Assembly (NCBI GenBank): GCA_016271365.2
Contig: CM057452.1
Location: forward strand, 1,246,415,001-1,246,479,000
Direction: 5' to 3'
DNA from: Neoceratodus forsteri
Lineage: Eukaryota > Chordata > Ceratodontiformes > Ceratodontidae
DNA: 64,000 nucleotides
Position 1 is the first letter of the stretch, and each line of letters begins with the position of its first letter. The position numbers and the translations under genes were made by a program. Below, in pieces: positions 40,861-52,432 of this stretch. The notes under the pieces are model-generated. The model did no database searches. It saw only the letters and a list, made by a program, of their open reading frames with translations, and was not told the DNA's origin.

Positions 40861-41730
40861 TCAGACAAACTGTGTTACTATACTTGAAGAGAGCAAGCAT
40901 TCAGATCTGGTTGGGTCATCCTCCTTATTAATGTATTGGTTGGTCATTGTCATCCACAGTAAGAATTTCTTATCCTCTAATGTCATATTAATCCAAATGT
41001 TTGGATGTGATACCCATTCTGCATAATTAATAAATACCCTCCATTAACCAGATGTAGGCTGTAACTAGGTAGGAACAGAATTCAGTCATCCTTGTGATAT
41101 GATACCTGAAAAGATAAAAAACAACAGAAGCATATAATGGTTAGAGACAGTGTTCACTGATACAGTACCCAATTACCACACCCTCCTCCCTCTCACTCCC
41201 CATCCAACACCCCCAAACAAAAAGTTTAGTACTTACAGTACCTACAGGTACACTGGCAGGACACACTGTGTTACCCGCAGATCAGTAACATTCAGAAGTG
41301 GTTTGTCATCCCCCTTATTAATTAGTCATTATTATGCACAGTAACACTTTTTCTTTCTGTGTTGTCATACTAATCCTCCTTTTGGATATAAAATCTGTTT
41401 TGCATCATTAATAGATATTCTCCATTAACCAGGTCCAGATCAGAACTACAAAACAATGGGATTCAATCACCCAGGTGATAAATAGCTGAAAAGAAAAAAT
41501 AAAAAAAAAAGAAAGACAAAGAAAACAGGGCAAACATGGTTAGAGACAGAGTTCGATAATGCTAAGGTACACCTTCCTCCCTCCAACCCCACTGTCCACC
41601 CCATAATAAAAGGTGAGTACATACCTTTGCCATTAGGACACACTGGATTACTTCAAGAGCACACATATCTAGATCTGGAGGTTCCATTGTAAATATCCAA
41701 CATTCATTATCGCAGTTCTGTGTCTAGTGA

Positions 41731-42680
41731 AACACAAAAACATAGAATTTGATGGCAGATAAGGGCCGCTTGTCCCACCTAGTCTGCCCATTTCCCCTAC
41801 CTACTGCTTCATGGCAGACCCTACTTGATCTCCAGCTCCCCCCTTTCCCTACCATTAAAGTTCCCTTTTGCCTATCCCATGCATTCTTGAATTCCATTAT
41901 CTTTTTGCCCCCACCACCTCTGCTGGGAGGCTGTTCCAGGCATCCACCACTCTTTCTGTGAAAAAGTACTTCCTCACATCTCCTGTGAGTCTACCCCCCT
42001 CCAGCTCCAGAGCATGACCCCTTGTTCTTGAGCATCATTTTTCTTAAAAATGCTTCTTTCTTGAACCTTATTTTTACCCGTGAGGTCTTTGAAATTCCCT
42101 ATCATATCCCCCCTCTCCCTCCTTTTGTTCAGGGTATATATATTGAAGTCCTTTAGTCTCTCCTCATAGGGCTTTTGTTGCACACTCTGCAGCATTTTAT
42201 TCACCCGCCTCTGGACTGCCACCACTCTATGTCCTTCCAGAGATGTGTTCTCCAGAAGTGTACACCACACTATACAGTAGGTGATGTTTCACCAGTGATC
42301 TATACAGTGGTAACACCACCTCCCTCTTTTGGCTGGTGATACCCCTCCCTATGCACTCTAGCATCCCACTAACTCTCCCCACTGCCTTGTCACACTGTCT
42401 GGCCACATTTAAGTCATCAGAGATGATTAGCCCCAAGTCTCTTTCCTGTTTGGTGGTCATTAATACCACTCCTCCCATTTTGTACTCCATCCCTGGTTTT
42501 CTGTGCCGTAAGTACATGATTTTGCACTTCTTTATATTGAAACTGCCATACCCTTGACCACTCCTTTAGCTTTCTTAGATCTCTATTCATTTTTCACACA
42601 CACACACACACACACACACACCTGGAGTGTCTACCCTATTGCAGATTTTAATGTAATCTGCAAAGAGGCATGAACATGGT
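41731..42680 (-). mobile_element. CR1 LINE 3' fragment with (CA)n expansion
   Basis: Minus frames at 41,974-42,270 and 42,227-42,517 encode the RT C-terminal domain (TKQERDLGLIISDDLNVARQ, QKREVVLPLYRSLVKHHL, VQRRVNKMLQSVQQKPY). The tail at 41,731 shows AAACACAAAAACATAGAA. A CA run at 42,595-42,621 lies where the coding strand should run between the FADD box and the C-terminal domain; CR1 sequence (GATTACATTAAAATCTGCAA inverse of the TKICNRV region) continues beyond it. Confidence 0.85.
42595..42621 (+). repeat. (CA)n microsatellite
   Basis: About thirteen CA repeats, embedded in a CR1 copy. Confidence 0.95.
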
Positions 42681-43064
42681 AATTGAAGTGTCTAGAGTGG
42701 CCTAGAGGTAGTTGTCATCATCATCATCATCAGCCTTTTTCAGGAGAGGAAACACATGCAGACGGGGGATGGCATACTACATGACATATTTCATAGCGAA
42801 ACACTTGGGAACTTGTGTTGGGAATAATTATCAAGCAGAAGCTTGCTTGACTCACCTCTCTCCCACGAATTCCATACCCTTGATGGTACATCAATTGAAG
42901 ATGTTTCCTCCTTCAAATACCTCAGGGTTTTGGCTGGCTAATCACTTTGATTTCTTTTTTCATGTGGATGCAATCAACTGAAAGCTCTATCCCAAACCTG
43001 GTTCACTTTATAGGAATAAGAGGAGCATCCCATTTCCTGCCTGCAGATAGATCCTCTCAAAGAT
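42681..43064 (+). other. Mixed stretch with ATC repeat and possible LINE RT scrap
   Basis: An ATC run lies at 42,714-42,733. Near 42,868-42,940 the plus strand reads LDGTSIEDVSSFKYL, resembling the VxxFKYLGS block of some LINE RTs. It is too short to classify. Confidence 0.3.
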
Positions 43065-44694
43065 GATACTACCCCAGGGTCCTTAAAGAGCTAAGAGAGG
43101 TGGTGGCTGAGCCTCTGGCTATCCTGTTTAGCCGATCACTGGAAACAGGAGAGGTACCCAAAGACTGGAGGACAGCAGATGTAGTCCCCTTATACAAAAG
43201 TGGGAACAAAGAGGAAGCGGGAAATTACAGACCAGTCAGCCTCACCTCGGTAGTGGGGAAGATCATGGAAGCACTACTGAAGGAGAGACTGGTGGAACAT
43301 CTGGTTGTCAATGGACTACAGGACCCAAGGCACCTGGGTTTCACCAGGGGGCGGTCATGTCAGACCAACCTCGTTGAATTTTTTTGACTGGGTGACTAGG
43401 GAGGTGGATCAGGGGGAGGGCAGTGGACATGGCCTATCTGGACTTCAGCAAGGCCTTTGACACTGTGCCACATAGAAGACTATTACACAAACTGGGGAAT
43501 ATGGGTGTGGGCAGGACAGTAGTGTGGTGGGTAGGTAACTGGCTGGGTGGCAGGACACAGAGGGTGGTGGTAAATGGCTGTCACTCCACAGAAAGAAGAG
43601 TGACCAGTAGGGTATCACAGGGATCAGTGCTGGGACCGGTCCTATTCAACATCTTCATCAGTGACATTGTGCAGGACCTAGCAGGCAGAATTTCACTGTT
43701 CGCTGATGACACAAAGCTCTGTAACAGAGTAGACCCACCAGAGGGTGTAGACAGAATGTGAAGGGACCTGCAGAAACTTGAAGAATGGTCAGGGGTTTGG
43801 CAGTTGAAATTCAATGCAAAGAAGTGCAAGATAATGCATATGGGGCACAAAAACCCTGGCACAATATATCAGTTGGGGGGTGAGGATATAGCATGCACCA
43901 AACAGGAAAGGGATCTTGGGGTTATCATCTCTGATGACCTCAGGTAGGAAACAGTGACAAGGCAGCAGGTAAAGCAAATAGGATGCTGGGATGTATAGGC
44001 AGGGGCATCAGCAGCAGGAAAAGGGAGGTCATAATTCCACTATACAAGACACTAGTGAGGCCCCACCTGGAGTACAGTGTACAGTTCTGGAGACCATACC
44101 TACGTAAGGACATTGACAGGGTAGAGAAGGTTCAGAGGAGGGCAACAAAGATGGTACATGGATTGCATCACAAGGCCTATGAAGACAGGTTGAAGGAACT
44201 GAACATGTACTCCCTGGAGGAGAGGAGGGAGAGAGGGGATATGATACAGACATACAAGTATCTCACAGGGAGGAACAGGGTGCAGGAATACACTATTTTT
44301 AAGCGAAAAAGATGTACCAGGACTAGAGGGCATAGGATGAAGTTGGAGGGAGGATGATTCAGAGGAAACATGAGGAAGAATTTCTTCACAGAATGGGTGG
44401 TGGACAAGTGGAAACACTGCCAGAGGAAGTGGTGGGGCTGAAACAATCACGGGATTTAAGAATGCATGGGATAGACATAAAGGAATTCTGGAGGTCAGGG
44501 GTAAGGGGCAACAGACTTCTAGGAAAACATAAACTGAACTTACAAGCTCAAATGAGCAGACTGGGTGGGCCATAGGCCCTTATCTGCCGACACTGTCTAT
44601 GTATCTATGTATCTATGTAAGCTCAAATGGGCAGACTGGGTGGGCCACAGGCCCTTATCTGCCGACACTGTCTATGTATCTATGTATCTATGTA
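43065..44694 (+). mobile_element. CR1 LINE copy D, 5' truncated, duplicated 3' end
   Basis: Begins inside RT (VLKELREVVAEPLAIL) and runs to the CR1 tail with CTATGTAT repeats. The last 75 bp are present twice in tandem (44,544-44,618 and 44,619-44,694), each ending in the same CTATGTATCTATGTATCTAT microsatellite. Confidence 0.9.
43100..44357 (+). pseudogene. CR1 copy D reverse transcriptase and C-terminal domain
   Basis: Three open pieces. 43,100-43,387: VPKDWRTADVVPLYKSG, NYRPVSLTSVVGKIMEALL, RSCQTNLVEFF. 43,423-43,761: MAYLDFSKAFDTVPH with the first catalytic Asp, [17 protein letters not shown] and LFADDTKLCNRV with both Asp of the FADD box. 43,983-44,357: SRKREVIIPLYKTLVRPHLE, VEKVQRRATKMVHGL, YSLEERRERGDM. 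Frameshifts at about 43,387 and near 43,760-43,980 break it. This is the best preserved CR1 RT here apart from copy B. Confidence 0.9.
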
Positions 44695-44719
44695 CCCATT
44701 TTCAACTATAGTGGTGTTG

Positions 44720-45835
44720 TTTATAGTGTTGCTCCCTTTCACCTTAACTAGGCTATACTCCCTCTTTTAATCCTTCTGTCAATTTGCCCTAGACAAACTC
44801 CTGAACACTCACCACTGTTCTTTGTACACCTCCCTCTCCCTTCCCTTGATGCCAGGTGACTTGCCCTCTGTAACTCCCTTATCTCCAAATTTTGGTTTGT
44901 CATCCTCCCCTCTTATCTTGCTTCACTTCACTCTCCACCCCTACAGCCTCTTACTCCCTTCACAACTCTGTCTCTTGCTGTCTACCCAGTGAAATCCTGT
45001 GCTGGTCAAGCTGCTTTCTCTTCCTGCTCCCCTTAACTCTTGGTCTGTCTCCATCTTCCATTCAATCTGCTCCTTCCATTCACACTCTGAAATATTTCCT
45101 TTGTGATTCCACTACTCACTCCTGCACTTGTTCTTGATGCTGAGTTTTGGGGCAGGATTTTCAAAATCCTTAGATCACTGCAAGACTGGGTGCACCCACA
45201 ATATGGCACATGGGGCTTGCAGCGATTTAATGGGATTTTCTATCCAGTGCAATAGTTGACACAAGTTAGACCAACTTTTTCTGGTCTAACTTGTGGCAAT
45301 CCTGGGGGACTTTTTTACGGAGCTTACACCAGATATTTGCTGCAATCTAACATAAATTATGACAACTGTCACAACTGCACCTGAGATTGTAAAATTGTGA
45401 GCAGTTGTGGCAACAAGGTTGGCACACTGCCAAAATCTAAGTGTTGTGGCACAGGGCTTACTACAAGCCCCATGCCACGCTTTGAAAATCCTGCCCTTTT
45501 ACTTTGGTCTGCTACCCTCCACCTCCTCTCTTCACTGTCACTAGTACAGCCCCCCCCCCCAGCTTTCTGCCACTACCTCACCTCTCTTATTATTTCATTG
45601 TTGCACACTGAATGTAGGTTTTCCTGTTCTTCTGCTGCAGTTTATTCTATTGCATAATTCCTGCTCAGAAGCATTGCCTATAAATAGGTTATTCTTATTT
45701 TGTTATGCATATTTCCATATTATTGCAATTTCTGAACAATGTGTTTTGTAATTACATTGTACTTCTCCCTCCCCGATGCATGTGGAAACAAGCTGGTAAA
45801 TCTTTTTAAATAATTAAATAAATAAAATTGTAGGA
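44720..45835 (+). mobile_element. L2-like LINE 3' end with a MITE inside
   Basis: Near 45,010-45,110 the plus strand reads LPLTLGLSPSSIQSAPSIHTL, the closing motif of L2-type proteins, in shifted frames. The 3' UTR follows and ends GTAAATCTTTTTAAATAATTAAATAAATAAAATTG near 45,830 (A-rich L2-type tail). A 347-bp TIR element interrupts it at 45,150-45,496. Confidence 0.65.
45150..45496. mobile_element. MITE, 347 bp
   Basis: Ends are exact inverses for 16 bases: GGGCAGGATTTTCAAA (45,150-45,165) and TTTGAAAATCCTGCCC (45,481-45,496). Flanks carry TTTT on both sides. The interior is non-coding. Its terminus resembles that of the 19,152-20,594 element (GGGCTTGATTTTCAAGG), suggesting relatedness. Confidence 0.8.
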
Positions 45836-47809
45836 GAGGAAATACTTAGAGACGAGTGGTACACATAGTAGTTTGCTTATTTCAGGAGTAGAAAGACTAA
45901 AGGACTGGTGCCAGGTAAGGATGGGAGGACCCGAAAAGGTCCGGACCCTTATTATCAGGATCAGGATCCTGACCAAATTCCTGACAAGTTCTGATTAGTT
46001 CTGATTTAAATCAGAACCTTTAGGGAATTAATGTAAATACCTTGAAAACAGTTGCTACCTCACCCCAAAAAATATAAAATAAAGTATTTTGATAACATGA
46101 GTGTGTTGGTCTGTGCTTCTGACTCTATTTTGCCTATTTTCTTTGCTCTCTCTCTCATTTTTCTCTGCTGAAGAAGCTTCCCTTGTACTCGATGCTCCTG
46201 GATTGACTCACAGATCAAGAGACAGTTGCCAGCCCCATCAAAAAACATGCATTTATTTCCATACTTCTCTAATCTGCCTATACTGATTAAACACATCTCC
46301 TTCCCTGACTATAACTCAGAATGCAACCTCCCAGTCCCTCCCATTTGTCAGTGATGATGCCAGTCCTGCACTTATATGTAAACCCCTACCCCCTCTATGC
46401 AGAAAAGCCCAGTATTGCCCCAGTATAAAAGCATCCCTGCCCACATCAGCAGACATCCACTCCAACTCAGTACACTCATTTCTACCCCATCTGCTGAATT
46501 GCACCCTGTCACAGTATATAAACCCTGCCCCCTCTCCCAATCCATGCTGACAGGCCCTCAGTATTACCTGTAAATAGGTAGATAAAAAATTTATACCAGA
46601 ACCATTTTGGCTCCTCTTTGCTGACCCCCCACACACATTAGTTGTGCTGCATATGCCAATCAAATGTACAGTACAGCGACACAGTGACAGGTCGCTGTAC
46701 TGTCACCATACGACCCTGGCATTGCTTTCTTGAGGTCTTGCACCCACTCCCTGAATCAGAATTGATTATATTAAGTACAGGGGGTGCGGGGAAGGCAGAG
46801 GCCCCCACATGGGAGGTTAGGGGGCAAAGACACCCAAAGAAAACATAGTGTTCTCAGACGGATTTATGCCAACTGCAATTGCGGTCAACATAATCTGTCA
46901 CTGTAACATCGGTCAACAAAATGCATAATAACAGAAAAATATTATAGCAGTATGTAGTTCATTCATTTAAACCGAGCACAACAATTCATCTGTTTATTTA
47001 GTTGGGATCTCAATGAGACAGTGGGGGCCACCACAATCAATGCCAGGGCCCAGTGCACACCAACAGAACAACTTTGCTGTTTTAAAGACTGGGTTTACAG
47101 CACTTTGTCTATGCAGTAGCAGCATCTTCTCAGTTGTAGGGCAGAAGTGGGATAGTGCAGTTCTAAGGGGCAAAATCCCTCCCTGCTACCTCATAATGTG
47201 AGACTGATGTGTCTAGCCATGTTGCCATCTAGGCCATCCAACATTTGTCACCCTCCCCCCTCTTCCCATTTCACCACAATATGTGCACAAACTCGCAATA
47301 TTTGTGACAAACCTGATTTGAAGTTTTTCTCATTGCCACCTGTCTTCTCACTTGCTCAGTCACTGCCTGTTGTTCACTTGCTCACTTTCAGGAAAGTCCA
47401 TCTTTCTGCTCACTTGCCCATATGTCCATTTGCCCCCTCACTTGCACAATGCCCATATGCTCATGTGAATTGCCTGCTCATTCACCCATATATCCTTCCT
47501 TCTGCCTAGTCCCACTCCAACACACCCTGTCATGGCTATAACATTTCTCCACCAGCACAGGCCTCCTGTCTGTTTCACTGGATGCTGCCGCAATCTTGCA
47601 TTGCAAAAAAAGCTGCAAGTGCGCAACGGTGCTATGCTGTTGACTGGACCAAATTTTTTTTTCATTGTGTTTTTTATTTCTCTGTAGGTGGCAGAGTATG
47701 CTGGGTGTGGTGTGTTTCTACTTTATATTTCATGTGCAAAAATATTATGACATTTACGAATAATGTGTCTTATTTCATTCAGTCATTGAAAATGGCAAAA
47801 CAATCAAAA
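45836..47809. other. Unassigned intergenic sequence
   Basis: No coding motif. It contains ATCAGGATCAGGATCCTGA (near 45,956), weakly repeated blocks near 46,340-46,580, and a hairpin with a perfect 13-bp stem at 46,668-46,703. A G/A-rich and a T-rich stretch flank 47,650. Confidence 0.45.
46668..46703. repeat. Hairpin, perfect 13-bp stem
   Basis: ACAGTACAGCGAC (46,668-46,680) and GTCGCTGTACTGT (46,691-46,703) flank a 10-base loop. Confidence 0.95.
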
Positions 47810-48064
47810 TCATAGAAGTTGATGGCAGATAAGGACTGCAAGGCCCATCCAGTCTGCTCATTTTTTCTACGTTATGAATGTGCCATAGGCCTTTACTCTG
47901 TCAATGGCCTATTTATTCATACTCATCTGTATTGCTCCCTTATGCCTGTCCCATGCCTGTTTGAAGCCCTGCACTGTATTCATATCCACCACTTCCAGAG
48001 GTATGCTGTTACATGCATCCACCACCCTTCCTGTGAAAAATAACTTCTTCACATTACCCCTTAA

Positions 48065-49466
48065 TCAGTCTCCCTCTAATCTCATGTGGTGTCCTCTTGT
48101 CCTGCTATTTTTCTTATATTGAAACATGTTAGACTCTTTCACCTTGTTAATGCTCTTAAGATATTTGAATGCTTCGATCATATCACCTCTCTCTCTCTCT
48201 CTCCTTTGCTCTAGGGCATACATATTGAGCTCTGTTATTCTGTCCTCATATATTTTCTGATGTGGTACCTGCACCATTTTGGTTGCTCTTCTCTGGACTG
48301 CCTCCATTTTATTAATGTCCTTGTGCAGGTGCGGCCTCCAGTACTGCACGCAGTACTCCAGATGGGGCCTAACCCATGTCTTGTAAAGAAGGATTATTAC
48401 CTCCCTCTTAAGACTTGTGATTCCCCTACTAATACATGCCAGCATCCCTCTAGCCTTACCTACTGCTTTAGTGGTCTGCTTGGACGATTTCAGGTGATCT
48501 GTGATGATGATGCGCAAGTCTCTTTCTTCCATTGCGATTGCCAGCAACTCCCCTCCCAACCTATAGGTAGCTTCAGGGTTTCTCTTCCCTATATGCATGA
48601 TCTTGCACTTCTTTGCATTAAACCCCAGTTGCCACTCTTCAGACCATTTTGCCAGTTTTTCCAGATCTCTCCTCATTCTGCCCACCTCATCTGGATAATC
48701 CACTCTGTTGCAGATCTTGGTGTCATCTGCAAACAGGCAAACCTTACCCTCCAGTCCATCTGCAATGTCACTGATGAAGATATTGAAGAGGACTGGCCCC
48801 AGGACTGATCTCTGAGGTACCCCACTTGTGACTTGCATCTCTTCTGACTGTATACCATTTACCACCACTCTGTTTTCTGCCCTCCAACCAGTTTACCACC
48901 CAGCTGACCAACTTCTGACCCACCCTGAGCCTACCTAGCTTATTAATAAATCGTCTATGTGGAACAGTATCAAAAGCTTTGATGAAGTCAAGGTGGGCGA
49001 CATCAACTGCACTCCCTTGATCCACCACTCTGGTTACCCAGTGAAAGAAATCTGTGAGATTAGTTTGACAGGACCTTCCTGTTGTAAACCTATGCTATCT
49101 TGGATTCTGTGCTCCTATGGATTCCAGGTATTGCACTATCCTTTTCTTAAGGAGTGCCTCCATAATCTTGCCCACTACAGATGTAAGATTGACTGGTCTG
49201 TAGTTCCCTGCCTCCTCCCTGCTGCCACTCTTATGGAGCGGGATCACATGAGCCCTTCTCCAGTTTTCTGGGACCTCTCCTGTGCTCAGAGACTCACTAA
49301 ACAGTTCTGATAATGGCTCTGCTAGTTCCATCCTTAGCTCCCTTAGTACCCTGGGATGTATGCCATCAGGTCCCATTGCCTTATCCATCCTGAGCTTAGC
49401 AAGCTCTTGTAGGACCCTTTCTTTTGTGAAGGGACTTGTGCACACCTCCCTCCTCCCTGTGTCCAT
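48065..49466 (-). pseudogene. CR1 copy B reverse transcriptase and C-terminal domain
   Basis: 49,095-49,466 holds MGPDGIHPRVLRELR, VPENWRRAHVIPLHKSG and NYRPVNLTSVVGK. 48,768-49,028 holds DVAHLDFIKAFDTVPH with the first catalytic Asp. The 267-codon frame 48,065-48,868 has [19 protein letters not shown] (Gln-Arg where PQGS is usual), [14 protein letters not shown] with both catalytic Asp, and the whole C-terminal domain to HHMRLEGD. Frames change near 49,090 and 48,800-48,860. Confidence 0.92.
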
Positions 49467-49810
49467 GGTGCTGATCTGTGGGCTCTGCCCTACCTTCTCC
49501 TCAGTAAATACTGAGCAGAAGTATCTATTTTAGATAGATGCTTTTCCTTGGTCCTCCTCTACACACTCCCCCTTATCCCCTTTGATCTTAGCAATACCCC
49601 CTCTGGACTTTTTCCTTTCACTAATGTATCTGTAGAAAGTCTTGTCCCCTTCTTTTACTGTTCATGCTAGTGTTTCCTTGGTTTGGGCCTTTGCCTGCCT
49701 TACTGCCTTCCCTGTTTGCCTTAGGGAGGTTTGGTATGCCTCCTTATCTTTGTCCCGCTGCATTCCCTTATATTTTCTGAAGGCCAACCTTTTGGCTCTG
49801 ACCTTTTCTG

Positions 49811-50650
49811 CTAGTGTTTTTGAGAACCAAAGTGGTTTCCTCTTTCTTTTTCTCTTCTTTTCTCCCTAACACAATGGAATGTTGCTTCAAGCATTGCAAC
49901 CTTAATGCTTGCCCACTTTGCCTCTACCCCCTCACCTGTATTTCTTCTTGCCAAGGCTAGCTTAACTCTGTTAGCCATCTTATCAAAGTTAGCCCTTCCG
50001 AAGTCCCATATTTTTGTCTTGGAATGGGATGATTTAATTCTAGTGGCCAAATTGAACCATACCATGTGGTGGTCACTGGCCCTCAGGTGGTATTCTACCT
50101 GGAGATCTGTGATCCTTTCCCTGTTAGTCAGTTCTAGATCCAGGATAGCCCTGTCTCTTGTGGGTTGTTGTACCAATTGTTTGAGACCCTTCCTCCTGCA
50201 TGGAATCCACTATGTGCCTAGTTCTGGCAGATGTATTGACCAGTCTGTATCTGGCATGTTGAAGTCTCCCATTAGCAGAACCTCCCCTTTAGCTGTCATA
50301 TTTTGCATATCGTCTAACAGTAATGTGTCTATGTCCTCCCCCTGGTCTGGAGGCCTGTAAACAATCCCAGTTCATATGACTGTCCCATTTCCTGTTTCCA
50401 GGGTGATCCACAGTTCTTCTGGCTCCTTATGTGTATTCTGAATTTCTGTAGCTTTAATATTTTCATTGACATAAAAGGCCACCCCCACCCCCCTTTTTTC
50501 ACCTCGGTCTTTTCTGAACAGTACATAGCCGGGTACAATAGTCTCCCAAGTGTGGTTACTGGTGAACCATGTCTCGCTAATGGCTAGTATATCTACTTTT
50601 GCCTCCAGGTCTGGGATCTTGTTTCCTAGACTGATGGCATTTGCGTACAT
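49811..50650 (-). pseudogene. CR1 copy B APE endonuclease
   Basis: 50,372-50,650 encodes AISLGNKIPDLEAKVDILA, ISETWFTSN with the catalytic Glu, FRKDRGEKRGVGVAFYV. 49,811-50,176 encodes DRAILDLELTNRERITDL, HLRASDHHMVWF with the closing SDH, and the KIWDFGRANFDKM linker. Between 50,177 and 50,371 the GDxN region is readable only in shifted frames (LLMGDFNMPDT-like near 50,255). Inactive copy. Confidence 0.88.
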
Positions 50651-50869
50651 GATTTTCTGTTAGCCAGGTTTCGGTGCATTCGTTGTGGGTCAAGGTCCGT
50701 CTTTTCTCCTGCACGTCATATAGGGAGCCAGACCTTTTTCCTCACGTGGTGATGCAAACGAACTACAAACATGATTAACTCTTGTTTGATCCTTAGCTTA
50801 GGGGGGAAGGGTGCTCTTCCCATTCGATGTATCGGGTGCTGCACCCCTCTCCCCCTTTGCTAGTTTAAA

Positions 50870-51841
50870 TATTCTGCAAAGACATCAAACTTCTGCCCCA
50901 ATGCACTGACTCCCTCCTTAATCAGATTCAGTCCATCGAATTTAAAGAACTTTCACTCCCAAAACTGTTGCCAGTTACCTTCAAATTTGTGTCCTTTTTC
51001 CTGGCACCAGCCCTTGAGCCACATGTTTAGCTCCCCTATCTCCCCTTTTCTGACATTCCGTCCATCGGCTCCCCTCTCCCAGACTGGCATGACTTCAGAG
51101 AAGGAGATGCTGGATGAAATGGATGACAGTTTGTCTCCCAGCCTGGTCAGGTGTTCCTTGGTTTCCACAACTGACCGGCTGGTGAGATCATTAGTTCCTA
51201 TGTGTACCAGGACATCAATATTTTCTCCTGCTTCCTGCACAGTTTTAGCAATGCAGTCAGTGTCTGTCCATGCTGAAGTACCTGGGAGACATCTGAGCCT
51301 TACCCCTGGGCCGGAGGTAGATACTGTATCAACTCCCCGAATAATGGAGTTTCCTATGATCAGAAGTGTTTTGGATTTCCTTTTTGCCTTTTTTGTTTTG
51401 GTCCCTATTATGGGCAAGTTTTGTAGTGCCAGCTCTTGTGCTGCAGTGTCCTGCTCTGCAGTGTCCTCTGCCCCTTTGTTTGATTTCGGAGACAGAGACA
51501 GATTCCTGTTTGTAGTTTTTATATGGTTTGTGGAGGTGATATGCTGGTGAACACTGAGTGATAGGGAACCTGATTTGCCCCTCCTAACCACCTGCCAACC
51601 TCCCAGGCCAACTACCCCTCTGCAGTTGAGGTGCTTTAGTTGACTGTTACGGAAATGGCAGGTGGTTCTTGTAATACATTTCCTCCTGAATATGAGATTT
51701 GAGGCACACAATCTCTGCCCATGCTGCCTGGAGCTGAGACTTTAGATCTCCGATGGCCCAGCATGTAGGACAGCACCCTAAATCCTGTATAACTGCCTTT
51801 TTGAAAAGTGTCCCAAAGTACCTACAGTTAATAATATCCAT
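50870..51841 (-). pseudogene. CR1 copy B ORF1 with SGNH esterase
   Basis: 50,953-51,711 (252 codons) holds TLLIIGNSIIRGVDT (nucleophile Ser in GNS), VLVHIGTNDLTSRS (GxND) and MWLKGWCQEKGHKF. The final catalytic block, expected as DGLHxSRRG, reads DGLNLIKEG near 50,930 in another frame, so the catalytic His is replaced by Asn. Upstream, 51,647-51,841 supplies a CWAIGDLKSQLQAAWAEIVC coiled-coil-like start with Cys residues. It precedes the endonuclease, as in all CR1 elements. Confidence 0.85.
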
Positions 51842-52025
51842 TCCAGTTGAAATGCCGAGTTTATAACCTGGTCCTAATAATTAGAAGGAAACTGAAAGCA
51901 AAAAATGTTTTTTATTTGTTTGTTTGTTTGTGTATAACTTTTTATAACAAGTTACATAGAAACATAGAAACACAGACTTTGACGGTAGATAAAAACCACT
52001 TGGCCCACCTAGTCTGCCTATTTCC

Positions 52026-52432
52026 CTACCTACTGGATAAGCTGCAGATTCTAGTTAACCAACAGCCTCTTTCTTCATACCCACCCACAAGAATTGCCCT
52101 GTGTCTTTCCCATGCATTCTTGAATTCCCCCACTATTTTTGACCCCACGACCTCCTCAGGACGGTCATTCCATGTGTCCACCACCCTCTCTGTGAAAAAA
52201 TTCTTCCTCATATTGCCCCTGAGCCATCCCCCCCTCTATCTTCAAATTGTGTCCCCTTGTTCTTGCACATCTCTTTTTCTGAAAGATGCTACCCTCTTGG
52301 ACTTTGTTGATTCCCTTGAGGTGCTTAAAAGTTTCTATCATTTCCCCTCTCCCTCTTTTCCTCAAGGGTATACATATTAAACTCCTTTAGTCTCTCTTCA
52401 TACGGCCTCTGTTGCAGACCCTGCACCATTTT
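52026..52432 (-). pseudogene. CR1 copy C, end of C-terminal domain
   Basis: Open pieces carry RGEMIETFKHLKGINKVQ, FQKKRCARTRGHNLKI and FFTERVVDTWNDRPEEV, the last motifs of CR1 ORF2. The remainder of the protein continues at 53,021 beyond the SINE. Confidence 0.85.

Larger units (their letters stand above)
39033..41700 (+). repeat. ~370-bp tandem array, five units, with two insertions
   Basis: Units begin near 39,033, 39,985, 40,355, 41,095 and 41,475, each opening with a GATATGATACCTGAAAAGA-like block and containing GTTAGAGACAGTGTT, CTGATACAGTACCCA, GTTGAGTACTTACCTTTG, CATCCACAGTAATACT and CCATTAACCAGATC. Subtracting the inserts at 39,335-39,892 and about 40,490-40,860 gives a constant period close to 370. 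Related sequence precedes copy 2 of the palindromic element at 35,673-35,745. Confidence 0.85.
47810..51850 (-). mobile_element. CR1 LINE copy B, near full length
   Basis: Minus strand order is ORF1 with esterase (about 51,841-50,870), APE endonuclease (50,650-49,811), linker, RT (49,466-48,065) and the 3' end near 47,810 (AATCATAGAAGTTGATGGCAG in reverse orientation). Only a handful of frameshifts separate the domains. The 5' end near 51,850 is short of a recognisable 5' UTR. Confidence 0.9.

Noticed and set aside
45950..46015. Palindrome ATCAGGATCAGGATCCTGA as regulatory site
   Set aside because: Short, partly simple-sequence in nature, with no second instance or gene nearby.
46060..46663. 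Minus-strand frames of 78 and 115 codons
   Set aside because: No recognisable motif; the region has weakly repeated sequence and no splice-consistent context that I can support.
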